From: Dankookia rubra
GTDB taxonomy: Bacteria; Pseudomonadota; Alphaproteobacteria; Acetobacterales; Acetobacteraceae
Assembly (NCBI RefSeq): GCF_004355005.1
Contig: NZ_SMSJ01000020.1
Span: forward strand, 27,102-91,101
Length of the DNA: 64,000 nucleotides
Direction: 5' to 3'
This document shows positions 57,073 to 64,000 of the stretch, one piece after another. The notes under the pieces were generated by a model. That model saw only the letters and a program-made list of their open reading frames with translations. It made no database searches and had not been told where the DNA came from. A program made the position numbers and the translations under genes. The stretch's first letter is position 1; every line of letters begins with the position of its first letter.

Positions 57073-57750
57073 TCACCGATGCGCGCTGACGCCGACCTGG
57101 CGGCATTGCCGCAGCAGGGCGCAGGCGGAACAGCGCGGCCGTTCCCCGGTGCAGACGAATTTGCCGAAGGGCACCAGCCGCTCGTTGATCTCGATCCAAT
57201 AGCGCTCCGGCAGCGTCGCCAACAGCGCCTGCATGGTCCGCTCTGGCGTCGTCGTCGCCACATAGCCCCAGCGGTTGGCGATGCGGTGGACATGGATGTC
57301 GACCGAGATGGCGGGCTTGCCGAAGCCGACGCCGAGCGTCAGCGCGGCAATCTTAGGGCCGACGCCGCGGAGCGCCTGCAGCCCCTCCATGGTGTCCGGC
57401 ACCGCCCCGGCCTCGGCGATCCGGCGCGAGAGGGCGAGGATGTCGCGCGCCTTGGGCTCAGGGAAGGTCGCGCCCTGCAGCAGATCCACCAGTTCCGCCT
57501 CGGGCAGCGCGGCCATCGCCGCCGGCGTACGGGCCCGGGCGAAGAGGCGGAGGCAGACCGGCGTCGTCGTCTCGTCCCGGGTACGGGCGGAGATCAGCGC
57601 GGCGACCAGTTGCTCGAAGGGAGAGGCATGGCCTTGGTCGCGCAGGTCGAACATCGCCGCCTTGGGCAGGCCGGCGGTCGCCTCGCGCAGCAGGCGGAAG
57701 ACCAGGTCGATGTCGAAGGGGGCCTTGCCGGGAGGTGGGGCTGTGTCCAT
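57073..57750 (-). CDS. nth: Endonuclease III
   Basis: A 225-residue base-excision DNA glycosylase/AP lyase. The helix-hairpin-helix region is LRGVGPKIAALTL with the catalytic Lys, and SVDIHVHRIANR has the catalytic Asp. The [4Fe-4S] cluster motif C-x6-C-x2-C-x5-C is complete (CTGERPRCSACALLRQC). It removes oxidised pyrimidines. It starts at ATG 57750. Confidence 0.96.
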   Translation of the reverse strand: MDTAPPPGKAPFDIDLVFRLLREATAGLPKAAMFDLRDQGHASPFEQLVAALISARTRDETTTPVCLRLFARARTPAAMAALPEAELVDLLQGATFPEPKARDILALSRRIAEAGAVPDTMEGLQALRGVGPKIAALTLGVGFGKPAISVDIHVHRIANRWGYVATTTPERTMQALLATLPERYWIEINERLVPFGKFVCTGERPRCSACALLRQCRQVGVSAHR

Positions 57751-57888
57751 GCCGCGCCAACGCCGGAGGAGCGGCTCCGTGCGCCAAAGGTTGGGAAGGG
57801 AAAGCCATTCCCTCGTCGAATCCTACCCCAGTTGTTGGGGCGAGGCACTCGTCACGCGGCAATGGCCGACTCACAGATTTGGATCAGG

Positions 57889-57926
57889 GGTCGGGGAAGA
57901 ATACCTTCTTCCCGGTTTTGCCGACC
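57889..57926 (-). repeat. Dispersed intergenic hairpin element, copy B
   Basis: GGGAAGAA (57894-57901) and TTCTTCCC (57906-57913) form a perfect 8-bp stem with a 4-base loop, enclosed by GGTCG/CGACC outer arms (57889-57893 and 57922-57926). It lies directly after the stop of the hypothetical gene at 57927 and may also act as its terminator. On the minus strand the core GAAGGTATT, TTCCCCGA and CCCCT-ATCCA matches copy A near 13983. Confidence 0.5.
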
Positions 57927-58373
57927 TCAGTGCGGCCCGGGATCCGGCAGCAGCCCCGGCAGCAGATCATCCGGCCGCGCCGCCTCCCGCCGCGGCTTCG
58001 CCGGCGCGGCGGGCGCCTTGGCCACGACCTGGCGCAGCCGGATCAGCTCATCGAAGATGCGGTCCATGGTCTGCCAGAGCGGCTCGTCGCCCTGGCGTTC
58101 CGCCATGACAAAGCGATGCGCGGCGAGCGTGACGTTCAGCGTGCCGCGGGTGCTCTCCGGGCGCCGGCTGCGCATCTGCACCAGCGCCTTCTCGACCTCC
58201 TCGACCGGCACGCCGAAGCGGGCAGCGATCTCGCCGGGTTCGGCCCCCTGCCGGCGGAACGCCCGGGCCTTGGCGGCCTCGGCTGGGGTCAGCGCAATCT
58301 CCGGCCGCAGCGCCTGGGTCCGCCGCGACATCTCGCCCGAGCCGCTGCCCGGCGGCTTGCCCTTGAACGGCAT
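57927..58373 (-). CDS. Hypothetical protein with a helix-turn-helix-like segment
   Basis: A 148-residue protein I do not recognise. The N-terminus is short and basic, residues about 28-60 contain LTPAEAAKARAFRRQGAEPGEIAARFGV followed by PVEEVEKALVQM, like a resolvase/HTH-type module, and the middle has LAAHRFVMAERQGDEPLWQTM. The tail is Pro/Leu-rich. ATG 58373 follows GAGAGGGACCGCG; 58421 would add residues without family or codon support. Codon use fits a real gene. It lies between nth and the CBS-domain gene. Confidence 0.75.
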   Translation of the reverse strand: MPFKGKPPGSGSGEMSRRTQALRPEIALTPAEAAKARAFRRQGAEPGEIAARFGVPVEEVEKALVQMRSRRPESTRGTLNVTLAAHRFVMAERQGDEPLWQTMDRIFDELIRLRQVVAKAPAAPAKPRREAARPDDLLPGLLPDPGPH

Positions 58374-58428
58374 CGCGGTCCCTCTCGCTTCGCCTGCAAG
58401 GTGAAGCGAGAGAACGCGCAATGGTTCC

Positions 58429-59346
58429 CTATTCGGCAGCCTGCTTTGTTGCCTGCGTCCCCGGTCGGCGCACCTTCAGCCGGCGGATCCGCCGTGGATC
58501 GGCATCCAGCACGCGGAACTCGAGGCCCGAGGAATGCGAGACCAGCTCGCCCTTGGCTGGCACGCGGCCCGCAAGGGTGAAGACCAGCCCGCCCATGGTG
58601 TCGATGTCGGCGGCGCGTTCCTCGTCGGTCAGCACCGTGCCGCCCATCCGCGCCTCGAAAGCCTCGACCGGCATGCGGGCATCGAGTTCGATGGTGCCGT
58701 CCGGCCGCTCGACCATCTGCGGCGGCCCCTCCTCGTCGTGCTCGTCCGAGATGTCGCCGGTAATGGTCTCGACCAAGTCCTCGATCGTCACCAGCCCGTC
58801 GATGCCGCCGTACTCGTCCACCACCAGCGCCATGTGCACCCGCGCCGTCCGCATCTGCAGCAGCAGGTCGAGCACCGGGACAGAGGGCACGGTGAACAGC
58901 GGCTTGCGCAGGATCGCCTTCATGTCGAAGGGCTTTTCGCCACCGACGCTGGCGAAGACGTCCTTGATGTGAACCATGCCGACGATTTCGTCGAGCTGGC
59001 CGCGATAGACCGGGTAGCGGCTGTGGCCATCCCGCTGGATCAGCCGGATCGCCTGGTCGAGCGTGAAGTCCTCCGGCATCGCCATGATGTCGGCGCGCGG
59101 CACCATGACGTCGTCCGCGGTCTTGTCGCGCAGTTTCAGGACGTTGCCCAGCACCGCGCGTTCCTGCGCGCTGAACTCGTCCGGATGGCCGCGGCCGTTG
59201 CTGTCGCGCGGGAGCTCCTCATGCTCCTCGATCAACTCCTCCATGCGGTCGCGGACGCTCTCGGCCTCCCGCTTCCGCAACAGGCCCTGTAGCCGCCAGA
59301 GGATGCCCTGGCGCTGCTCGCGCGCCTCGCCGTTCGACATGCTCAT
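58429..59346 (-). CDS. CorC/HlyC-type CBS domain protein
   Basis: A 305-residue protein of the CorC group: two CBS domains (about residues 80-205, with VMVPRADIMAMP and MALVVDEYGGIDGLVT) and a C-terminal CorC_HlyC domain (about 230-300). No N-terminal DUF21 membrane domain is present, as in CorC itself. It is linked to magnesium/cobalt efflux or envelope homeostasis. Two ATGs near 59346 are possible (59346 or 59340). It overlaps the ybeY stop. Confidence 0.93.
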   Translation of the reverse strand: MSMSNGEAREQRQGILWRLQGLLRKREAESVRDRMEELIEEHEELPRDSNGRGHPDEFSAQERAVLGNVLKLRDKTADDVMVPRADIMAMPEDFTLDQAIRLIQRDGHSRYPVYRGQLDEIVGMVHIKDVFASVGGEKPFDMKAILRKPLFTVPSVPVLDLLLQMRTARVHMALVVDEYGGIDGLVTIEDLVETITGDISDEHDEEGPPQMVERPDGTIELDARMPVEAFEARMGGTVLTDEERAADIDTMGGLVFTLAGRVPAKGELVSHSSGLEFRVLDADPRRIRRLKVRRPGTQATKQAAE

Positions 59347-59882
59347 GCCGGCACCCCCCGCCAGGGGTTGGGCAACCGCATGCGGCGCATAGCCCGGGCC
59401 TCGGCGCGCTCCATCCGGCGCGCCTCGCCTGCGCCCAGGTGATCGTGCCCGATCAGGTGCAGGGTGCCGTGCGCGACCAGATGGGCAAAATGCGCGTCCG
59501 GCCGCTTGCCGGCCGCGACGGCCTCCCGCCTCACCACGCCGAGCGCGAGCGCGATGTCGCCGAGGTGATTGCCCACGCCCGGGAAGCTCAGCACGTTGGT
59601 GGGCTTGTCCTTGCCGCGATGCTCGCCGTTGAGGCGCTTCAGCTCGCGGTCGTCGGTCAGCAGGACGCTGACACTGCCAGCCTCGCCGCTCTCGCGCAGC
59701 GCTGCCGCCACGGCACGCCGGGCCAGGGCCTCGGCCCGCGGCACCAGGCGCCGCCAGGCCGGCTCGGCCGTCACGACCTCGACCACCAATTCGGGGGGGT
59801 CTGCGTCGTCCTCGTCCATGATCCCGGCAAAGGCGGGGGAGATCTCCCCCGCACCGCCAGGACGTCTACTTCCCGGTTCCAT
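59343..59882 (-). CDS. ybeY: Endoribonuclease YbeY
   Basis: A 179-residue YbeY. The zinc motif is [10 protein letters not shown] near residues 140-149, and NVLSFP and LGDIAL are conserved upstream. It matures 16S rRNA 3' ends and takes part in rRNA quality control. I chose ATG 59882, preceded by AAGGAACAGG, which overlaps phoH by 17 bases; ATG 59819 is an alternative without a clear site. Confidence 0.94.
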   Translation of the reverse strand: MEPGSRRPGGAGEISPAFAGIMDEDDADPPELVVEVVTAEPAWRRLVPRAEALARRAVAAALRESGEAGSVSVLLTDDRELKRLNGEHRGKDKPTNVLSFPGVGNHLGDIALALGVVRREAVAAGKRPDAHFAHLVAHGTLHLIGHDHLGAGEARRMERAEARAMRRMRLPNPWRGVPA

Positions 59883-60972
59883 CCTGTTCCTTCTTCCCCC
59901 GACGCCCCAGCTGCTCCGCGTAGGTTTCCCTGCGCTGCTCCGCAGCCTGGACATCGGCCCGCCCGTAGGCCGAGACAATCTTCGCCACCAGGGGATGGCG
60001 CACCACGTCCCGCTCGTCGAAGCGGGCCACCCCGATGCCCGGCACCCCGTCCAGGATGCGCAGCGCATCGATCAGCCCGCTCTGCTGACCGCTTGGCAGA
60101 TCGACCTGGGTCGGATCGCCGGTGATCACCATCCGCGTTCCCTCGCCCATGCGGGTGAGGAACATCTTCATCTGCGCCGCCGTGGTGTTCTGCGCCTCGT
60201 CCAGGATGGCGAAGCAATGGGCCAGCGTGCGGCCGCGCATGAAGGCCAGCGGCGCGATCTCGATCTCGCCGCTGGTGATCCGGCGGGCAACCTGTTCCGC
60301 CGGCAGCATGTCGTGCAGCGCGTCATAAAGCGGCCGCAGGTAGGGGTCCACCTTTTCCTTCATGTCGCCGGGCAGGAAGCCCAGGCGCTCCCCGGCCTCG
60401 ACCGCCGGCCGCGACAGCACGATGCGGTCGACCCGGCCCGCCTGCAGCAGGGCAACGCCCTGGGCAACGGCCAGGTAGGTCTTGCCGGTGCCGGCCGGGC
60501 CGACGCCGAAGACCATTTCCTGGCGCGACAGCAGGTCGATATAGGCGGCCTGGGCCGGGCTGCGCGGGGCAATCGCCGCCTTACGGGTGCGGATCTCGGG
60601 CACGTCCTGCAACGGCAGGCGCGGGTCGTTCTCCGCCTCGCCTTCCGCCATCCGCAATGCCGCCTCCACATCCGCCGTGGTCACGCCCTGCCCCTTCTCC
60701 AACCGTCGCCAGAGCGACCGCAACGCCGCCTCGGCGACTTCGGTGCTCGCCGGGGTGCCGGCGATGGTCAGTCGATTGCCGCGCGACCCAAGCTTTATCC
60801 CCAGCCGCTGCTCGATCCGCACCAAGTGGCGGTCGTGTTCCCCGTAGAGCAGGGGAAGCAGGGCGTTGTCGTCGAACTGCAGGGTGACGGTCCGCTGTTC
60901 GGGGAGGGAGGGGACAGGGCGCGTGATGGCGCGCGCGTCTCCGGGCCTGAGGGCGATGGCGGCGGGGTTCAA
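59866..60972 (-). CDS. phoH: PhoH family ATPase
   Basis: A 368-residue PhoH/YbeZ. An N-terminal KH-like region is followed by the Walker A motif [13 protein letters not shown], and then [18 protein letters not shown] and [10 protein letters not shown] (Walker B), [10 protein letters not shown]. It associates with YbeY in RNA metabolism. The start is TTG 60972, overlapping the miaB stop (TTGA); GAGGAG lies upstream. Longer reading frame to 61128 is the miaB shadow. Confidence 0.94.
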   Translation of the reverse strand: MNPAAIALRPGDARAITRPVPSLPEQRTVTLQFDDNALLPLLYGEHDRHLVRIEQRLGIKLGSRGNRLTIAGTPASTEVAEAALRSLWRRLEKGQGVTTADVEAALRMAEGEAENDPRLPLQDVPEIRTRKAAIAPRSPAQAAYIDLLSRQEMVFGVGPAGTGKTYLAVAQGVALLQAGRVDRIVLSRPAVEAGERLGFLPGDMKEKVDPYLRPLYDALHDMLPAEQVARRITSGEIEIAPLAFMRGRTLAHCFAILDEAQNTTAAQMKMFLTRMGEGTRMVITGDPTQVDLPSGQQSGLIDALRILDGVPGIGVARFDERDVVRHPLVAKIVSAYGRADVQAAEQRRETYAEQLGRRGKKEQDGTGK

Positions 60973-62372
60973 GCGGGCGCGGGCTCCTCTGCGGGCTGGA
61001 CGTTGTCGGCATCGCGCCCGGCCGCCAGCAGGCCGGAGAGCGAATTGGGATGCGCGGCCAGCACCGTCACGGACGCTTCCGTGCCGACCAACCCGAGCTG
61101 GCCGGAAAGGTGCAGGGGCTGCAGCCAAGGGGTACGGCCGGCGACCTGGCCGGCATGGCGGCCGGGGCCGGTGAAGAGCACAGGGAAGGTCATGCCGACG
61201 CGCGAGCGATTGAACGCGTCCTGCTGGTCCCTGAGCAGCGCCTGGAGCGCCTGCAACCGTGCATCCTTCTCCGCCTCCGGCACCTGATGTGGCGCGCCGG
61301 CAGCCGGTGTTCCAGGCCGGGCGGAGTATTTGAAGCTATAAGCCTGGGCGAAGCCGACCCGGCGGACCAGCACCATGGTCTGCTCGAACTCCGCCGTCGT
61401 TTCCCCCGGATGCCCGGCGATGAAGTCGGAGGAAAACGCGAGGTCCGGCCGGGCCTCCCGCAGCCGGTCGGCGATGCGGAGGAAGTCGTCGGCCGTATGG
61501 CCGCGGTTCATCGCCGCCAGCACCCGGTCGCTGCCGCTCTGCACGGGCAGGTGCAGGAAGGGCATCAGCTGGGGCAGTTCGCGATGGGCCGCGATCAGGT
61601 CGTCATCGACGTCGCGCGGGTGGCTGGTGGTGTAGCGCAAGCGACGCAGCCCGGGGATCTCCGCCAACGCCCGCAGCAGCCTGCCGAGCCCCCAGCTGCG
61701 GCCATCCGGACCCTCGCCGTGGTAGGCGTTGACGTTCTGGCCCAGCAGCGAGATCTCCCGCGCCCCGGCGGAGACCAGGCGCCGCGCCTCGGCGAGCACC
61801 CCGGCGACGGGCCGTGAGAATTCGGCGCCGCGGGTATAAGGGACCACGCAGAAGCTGCAGAACTTGTCGCAGCCCTCCTGCACCGTGAGGAAGGCGGTCA
61901 CCCCTGGCGGCGCCGCGGCGTCCGGCAGGTGGTCGAACTTGTCCTCGGCGGGGAAGTCGCACTCGATCACCGCGCCGGCGGCGCGGCTGGCGCGGGCCAC
62001 CATCTCCGGCAGCTTGTGGTAGGTCTGCGGGCCGAGCACGATGTCGACCCAGGGGGCGCGAGCGGTGATCTCCGCGCCTTCCGCCTGGGCGACGCAACCG
62101 GCGACGGCCAGCACCATCTCCCCGCCCGCCGCGCGCTTCGTCGCCTTGGCCTCGCGCAGCCGGCCGAGCTCGGAGAAGAGCTTCTCGGTCGCCTTCTCCC
62201 GGATGTGGCAGGTATTGAGGATGACCATGTCGGCGCCGTCCGGCGTCTCGGCCGGGGCATACCCGATAGGCGCCAGGACATCCGCCATGCGGCCGCTGTC
62301 GTAGACGTTCATCTGGCAGCCCCAGGTCCGGATGAACAGGCGCTTCCGGGGTGGGGTGCTGGTCGTGGTCAT
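60969..62372 (-). CDS. miaB: tRNA-2-methylthio-N6-dimethylallyladenosine synthase
   Basis: A 467-residue methylthiotransferase. Three N-terminal Cys (C19, C55, C93) bind an auxiliary [4Fe-4S] cluster; the radical SAM motif C168-x3-C172-x2-C175 (CDKFCSFC) follows, and a TRAM domain ends the protein. It adds a methylthio group to A37 of tRNAs reading UNN codons. It heads the miaB-phoH-ybeY-corC operon. Confidence 0.97.
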   Translation of the reverse strand: MTTTSTPPRKRLFIRTWGCQMNVYDSGRMADVLAPIGYAPAETPDGADMVILNTCHIREKATEKLFSELGRLREAKATKRAAGGEMVLAVAGCVAQAEGAEITARAPWVDIVLGPQTYHKLPEMVARASRAAGAVIECDFPAEDKFDHLPDAAAPPGVTAFLTVQEGCDKFCSFCVVPYTRGAEFSRPVAGVLAEARRLVSAGAREISLLGQNVNAYHGEGPDGRSWGLGRLLRALAEIPGLRRLRYTTSHPRDVDDDLIAAHRELPQLMPFLHLPVQSGSDRVLAAMNRGHTADDFLRIADRLREARPDLAFSSDFIAGHPGETTAEFEQTMVLVRRVGFAQAYSFKYSARPGTPAAGAPHQVPEAEKDARLQALQALLRDQQDAFNRSRVGMTFPVLFTGPGRHAGQVAGRTPWLQPLHLSGQLGLVGTEASVTVLAAHPNSLSGLLAAGRDADNVQPAEEPAPA

Positions 62373-62552
62373 GCCGGGTAAACACTCCGCCGCCCCGGCC
62401 GCGAAGGGGTGCCGGGGAAAGCGGGGCAGATGCGCAAGGCGCGCCCCGGGGTCAAGCGCCCGATGGGGCCGGCGGTGCCAGGACGGGCGGGGGCCGGCAA
62501 AAGGTTGCGAATCGTCTCACGATCAAAGCGTCCGCCATGCGCGGCCCGCTGG

Positions 62553-63494
62553 TCAAGCAACGCTTTGCGGCAGCCGCGGCGCGAGGGGGGTGGCGGGGCG
62601 GTTGCGCCGCAACTGCTCGGCGCCCTCGCGGACGATCCGCTGCGCCTCGCGCGCCAGGGCCTTCCGGTTGGCCAGCCGTTCGGGGGCGAAGGGCTCGTGC
62701 AGCACCACAGTCACCCTGGCGCCGCTGCGCCGGGCCAGTCGCCAGAAATGGCTGGCGATCTCCATGTCGCCGTACCAGGCGAAGAGCGGCCGGTCGCGCC
62801 GGCAGGCCGGCAGCCCGCCCAGCCGGTCATAGACCACCGAGACCGGCTGGATCAGCCGCGCCCCGTCGGCAATGGCGAAAAAGGACGACCGGAAGGGCAG
62901 CTCCCGCGTCCCGTCGTTGCTGGTGCCTTCGGGGAAGAGGATCAGGCTGTCGCCGGACGCCATGCGGGCGCGCATCACCGCCGCTTCCTGCCCGGTGGCG
63001 CCGCGGCTGCGGCTGACGAAGACGGTGCGCCCGAGCCGCGCGAGCGTGCGGATAACCGGCCAGGTGCCGACCTCGGCCTTGGCGACGAAGGCGGCGTCCA
63101 GCACCCCACCGAGGACGGGGATGTCGAGCCATGAGGAATGGTTGGACACGAACAGCACCGGCCGGTCGCGGCAGGGGGTGCCGACCACTTGAACCTTGAG
63201 CCCGATCAGCCCGGCAGCGACGCGATGGTAGAAAACCGGGAAGCGGGACTTGGCATGCCCCGGCAGCAGCATCAGCACCGCTTGGATGGGCAGGCAAAGC
63301 AAGGTCCAGAGCAGCATGCTGACCAGCCGCCGCACGGCGCGGACCCGCCCGCCGAGCGGGCGTTCGGTGAAGACCTCGAACAGCCGACCGCCGGGCAGGC
63401 CCTGGCCGAAGCGGATGGGCTTCCGCCGGCGCAGGCGGCGCGGTCGCAGCGCGTCAATGGGGGCATCGATGGGGGCGCGGGCCACGGCTTCCAT
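62553..63494 (-). CDS. plsC: 1-acyl-sn-glycerol-3-phosphate acyltransferase
   Basis: A 313-residue PlsC-type acyltransferase. The H-x4-D motif is NHSSWLD, and FPEGTSNDGT is the second conserved block; a transmembrane segment (SMLLWTLLCLPIQAVLMLL) precedes them. It makes phosphatidic acid from lysophosphatidic acid. I prefer ATG 63494 because the preceding 26 codons have much lower GC at third positions, but ATG 63572 overlaps the upstream stop (TGATG) and remains possible. Confidence 0.92.
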   Translation of the reverse strand: MEAVARAPIDAPIDALRPRRLRRRKPIRFGQGLPGGRLFEVFTERPLGGRVRAVRRLVSMLLWTLLCLPIQAVLMLLPGHAKSRFPVFYHRVAAGLIGLKVQVVGTPCRDRPVLFVSNHSSWLDIPVLGGVLDAAFVAKAEVGTWPVIRTLARLGRTVFVSRSRGATGQEAAVMRARMASGDSLILFPEGTSNDGTRELPFRSSFFAIADGARLIQPVSVVYDRLGGLPACRRDRPLFAWYGDMEIASHFWRLARRSGARVTVVLHEPFAPERLANRKALAREAQRIVREGAEQLRRNRPATPLAPRLPQSVA

Positions 63495-63571
63495 AGGCAA
63501 TTGCGATACCGCGGGCCCGACGACGCGGCAATGACGGCGCCATGACGGCAACGTGACAACCGGACAGCCCA

Positions 63572-64000
63572 TCAGGCGCCGGGGTCAAGCGCCCGCAGGA
63601 CGATCCCCTCGGTCAGCACCTGCGGCAGCACCGCAGGTTCGCCCCCGCCGGCGGGGTAGACCAGATAGAGCGGCACTCCCTCCCGCCCGTTCTCGCGCAA
63701 CAGCGCGCCGATGGCGGCATCGCCATTGGTCCAGTCGCCCTTGAGATAGACGAGGTTGCGGGCGGCGAAGGCGGCCTGGACCGGCGCGGTCCGCAGGACC
63801 AGTTGCTCGTTCACCTTGCAGGTGATGCACCAGGCGGCGGTCAGGTTGACGAAGACCGGGCGGCCCTCGGTCTGCAGCGCGGCGACGCGCGCGGCGGACC
63901 AGGGCTCGACGCCGGCCTCCGCGCGGGCCGCAGGCGGCGCGGTGGCCAGCGCCGGCAGCAGGGCCAGCGCGGCAATGGCCGCGGCGGCGGCCAGCGCCCG
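63572..64000 (-). CDS. DsbD/ScsB-like thiol:disulphide protein, C-terminal part
   Basis: The last 142 residues of a protein running off the right edge. An Ala/Leu-rich end of a transmembrane segment is followed by a periplasmic thioredoxin-like domain with the CxxC motif in AAWCITCKVNE. The sequence FVNLTAAWC and DWTNGDAAIGALLRENGREGVP fit DsbD/ScsB c-terminal domains, which pass electrons from the cytoplasm to periplasmic thiol partners. The stop overlaps the possible plsC ATG at 63572. Confidence 0.88.
   Translation of the reverse strand, partial: RALAAAAAIAALALLPALATAPPAARAEAGVEPWSAARVAALQTEGRPVFVNLTAAWCITCKVNEQLVLRTAPVQAAFAARNLVYLKGDWTNGDAAIGALLRENGREGVPLYLVYPAGGGEPAVLPQVLTEGIVLRALDPGA

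Overview
The window is about 64 kb of very GC-rich chromosomal DNA (roughly 70% by eye), densely coded, with strong G/C preference at third codon positions. It fits an alphaproteobacterium, most likely Acetobacteraceae (Roseomonas-like): there is a GcrA cell-cycle regulator (restricted to Alphaproteobacteria), an aa3 cytochrome oxidase cluster in alphaproteobacterial order, a PmtA-like phospholipid methyltransferase, and an expansion of orphan periplasmic binding proteins (three TctC/Bug proteins, two family-5 peptide-type proteins, one family-1 protein). I saw no rRNA, tRNA, CRISPR array, transposase or phage gene.

Layout. 1-4.5 kb (minus): partial pmbA/tldE, M16 peptidase, PRISE-like SDR, threonine synthase. 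4.7-11 kb (plus): FAD monooxygenase, TctC protein, a RHH/PemK toxin-antitoxin pair overlapping a DUF938 methyltransferase, GMC oxidoreductase, sirtuin. 11-14.7 kb: orphan HWE histidine kinase, double-hotdog protein, DUF1643 protein. 14.7-24 kb (minus): CPA2 antiporter, M32 carboxypeptidase, then (in transcription order) ctaC-ctaD-ctaB-small membrane protein-ctaG-ctaE-DUF983-SURF1. 24.2-26.8 kb: SmtB-type ArsR regulator divergent from an Nramp transporter, then a transglycosylase-like protein. 26.8-29.2 kb: PmtA-like methyltransferase, DMT exporter, gcrA. 29.4-36.9 kb (minus): two paralogous peptide-type binding proteins (one broken by an in-frame TGA), a secreted TAP-like hydrolase, an acyl-CoA ligase, a small hydrolase. 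36.9-42.4 kb (minus): NTF2-like protein, GMC oxidoreductase, phnE, phnE, phnD, phnC. 42.6-47.4 kb: TctC protein, second transglycosylase-like protein, family-1 binding protein, TfdA/TauD dioxygenase. 47.4-48.1 kb: no convincing gene. 48.1-56 kb: phosphatase, then radA, a third tctC, cvpA, purF, SDR, rlmJ, gpsA. 56.1-64 kb (minus): second TfdA/TauD dioxygenase, nth, a hypothetical gene, CorC-like CBS protein, ybeY, phoH, miaB, plsC and the 3' end of a DsbD-like gene.

How the genes work together: the cta cluster encodes the oxidase subunits plus haem O synthesis (CtaB), copper delivery (CtaG) and the SURF1 assembly factor. miaB-phoH-ybeY-corC is the conserved RNA-maturation/envelope operon, and cvpA-purF the purine entry operon. 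The accessory parts are mostly nutrient capture: a phosphonate-type ABC transporter without C-P lyase but joined to a GMC dehydrogenase and an NTF2-like protein, together with orphan binding proteins and dioxygenases. The points most worth a second look are the nonsense-interrupted binding protein next to its intact paralog, two DnaA-box-like sites upstream of gcrA, the zinc-sensor motif in the ArsR next to the Nramp importer, the phn/GMC cluster, and a hairpin element present in two intergenic regions.
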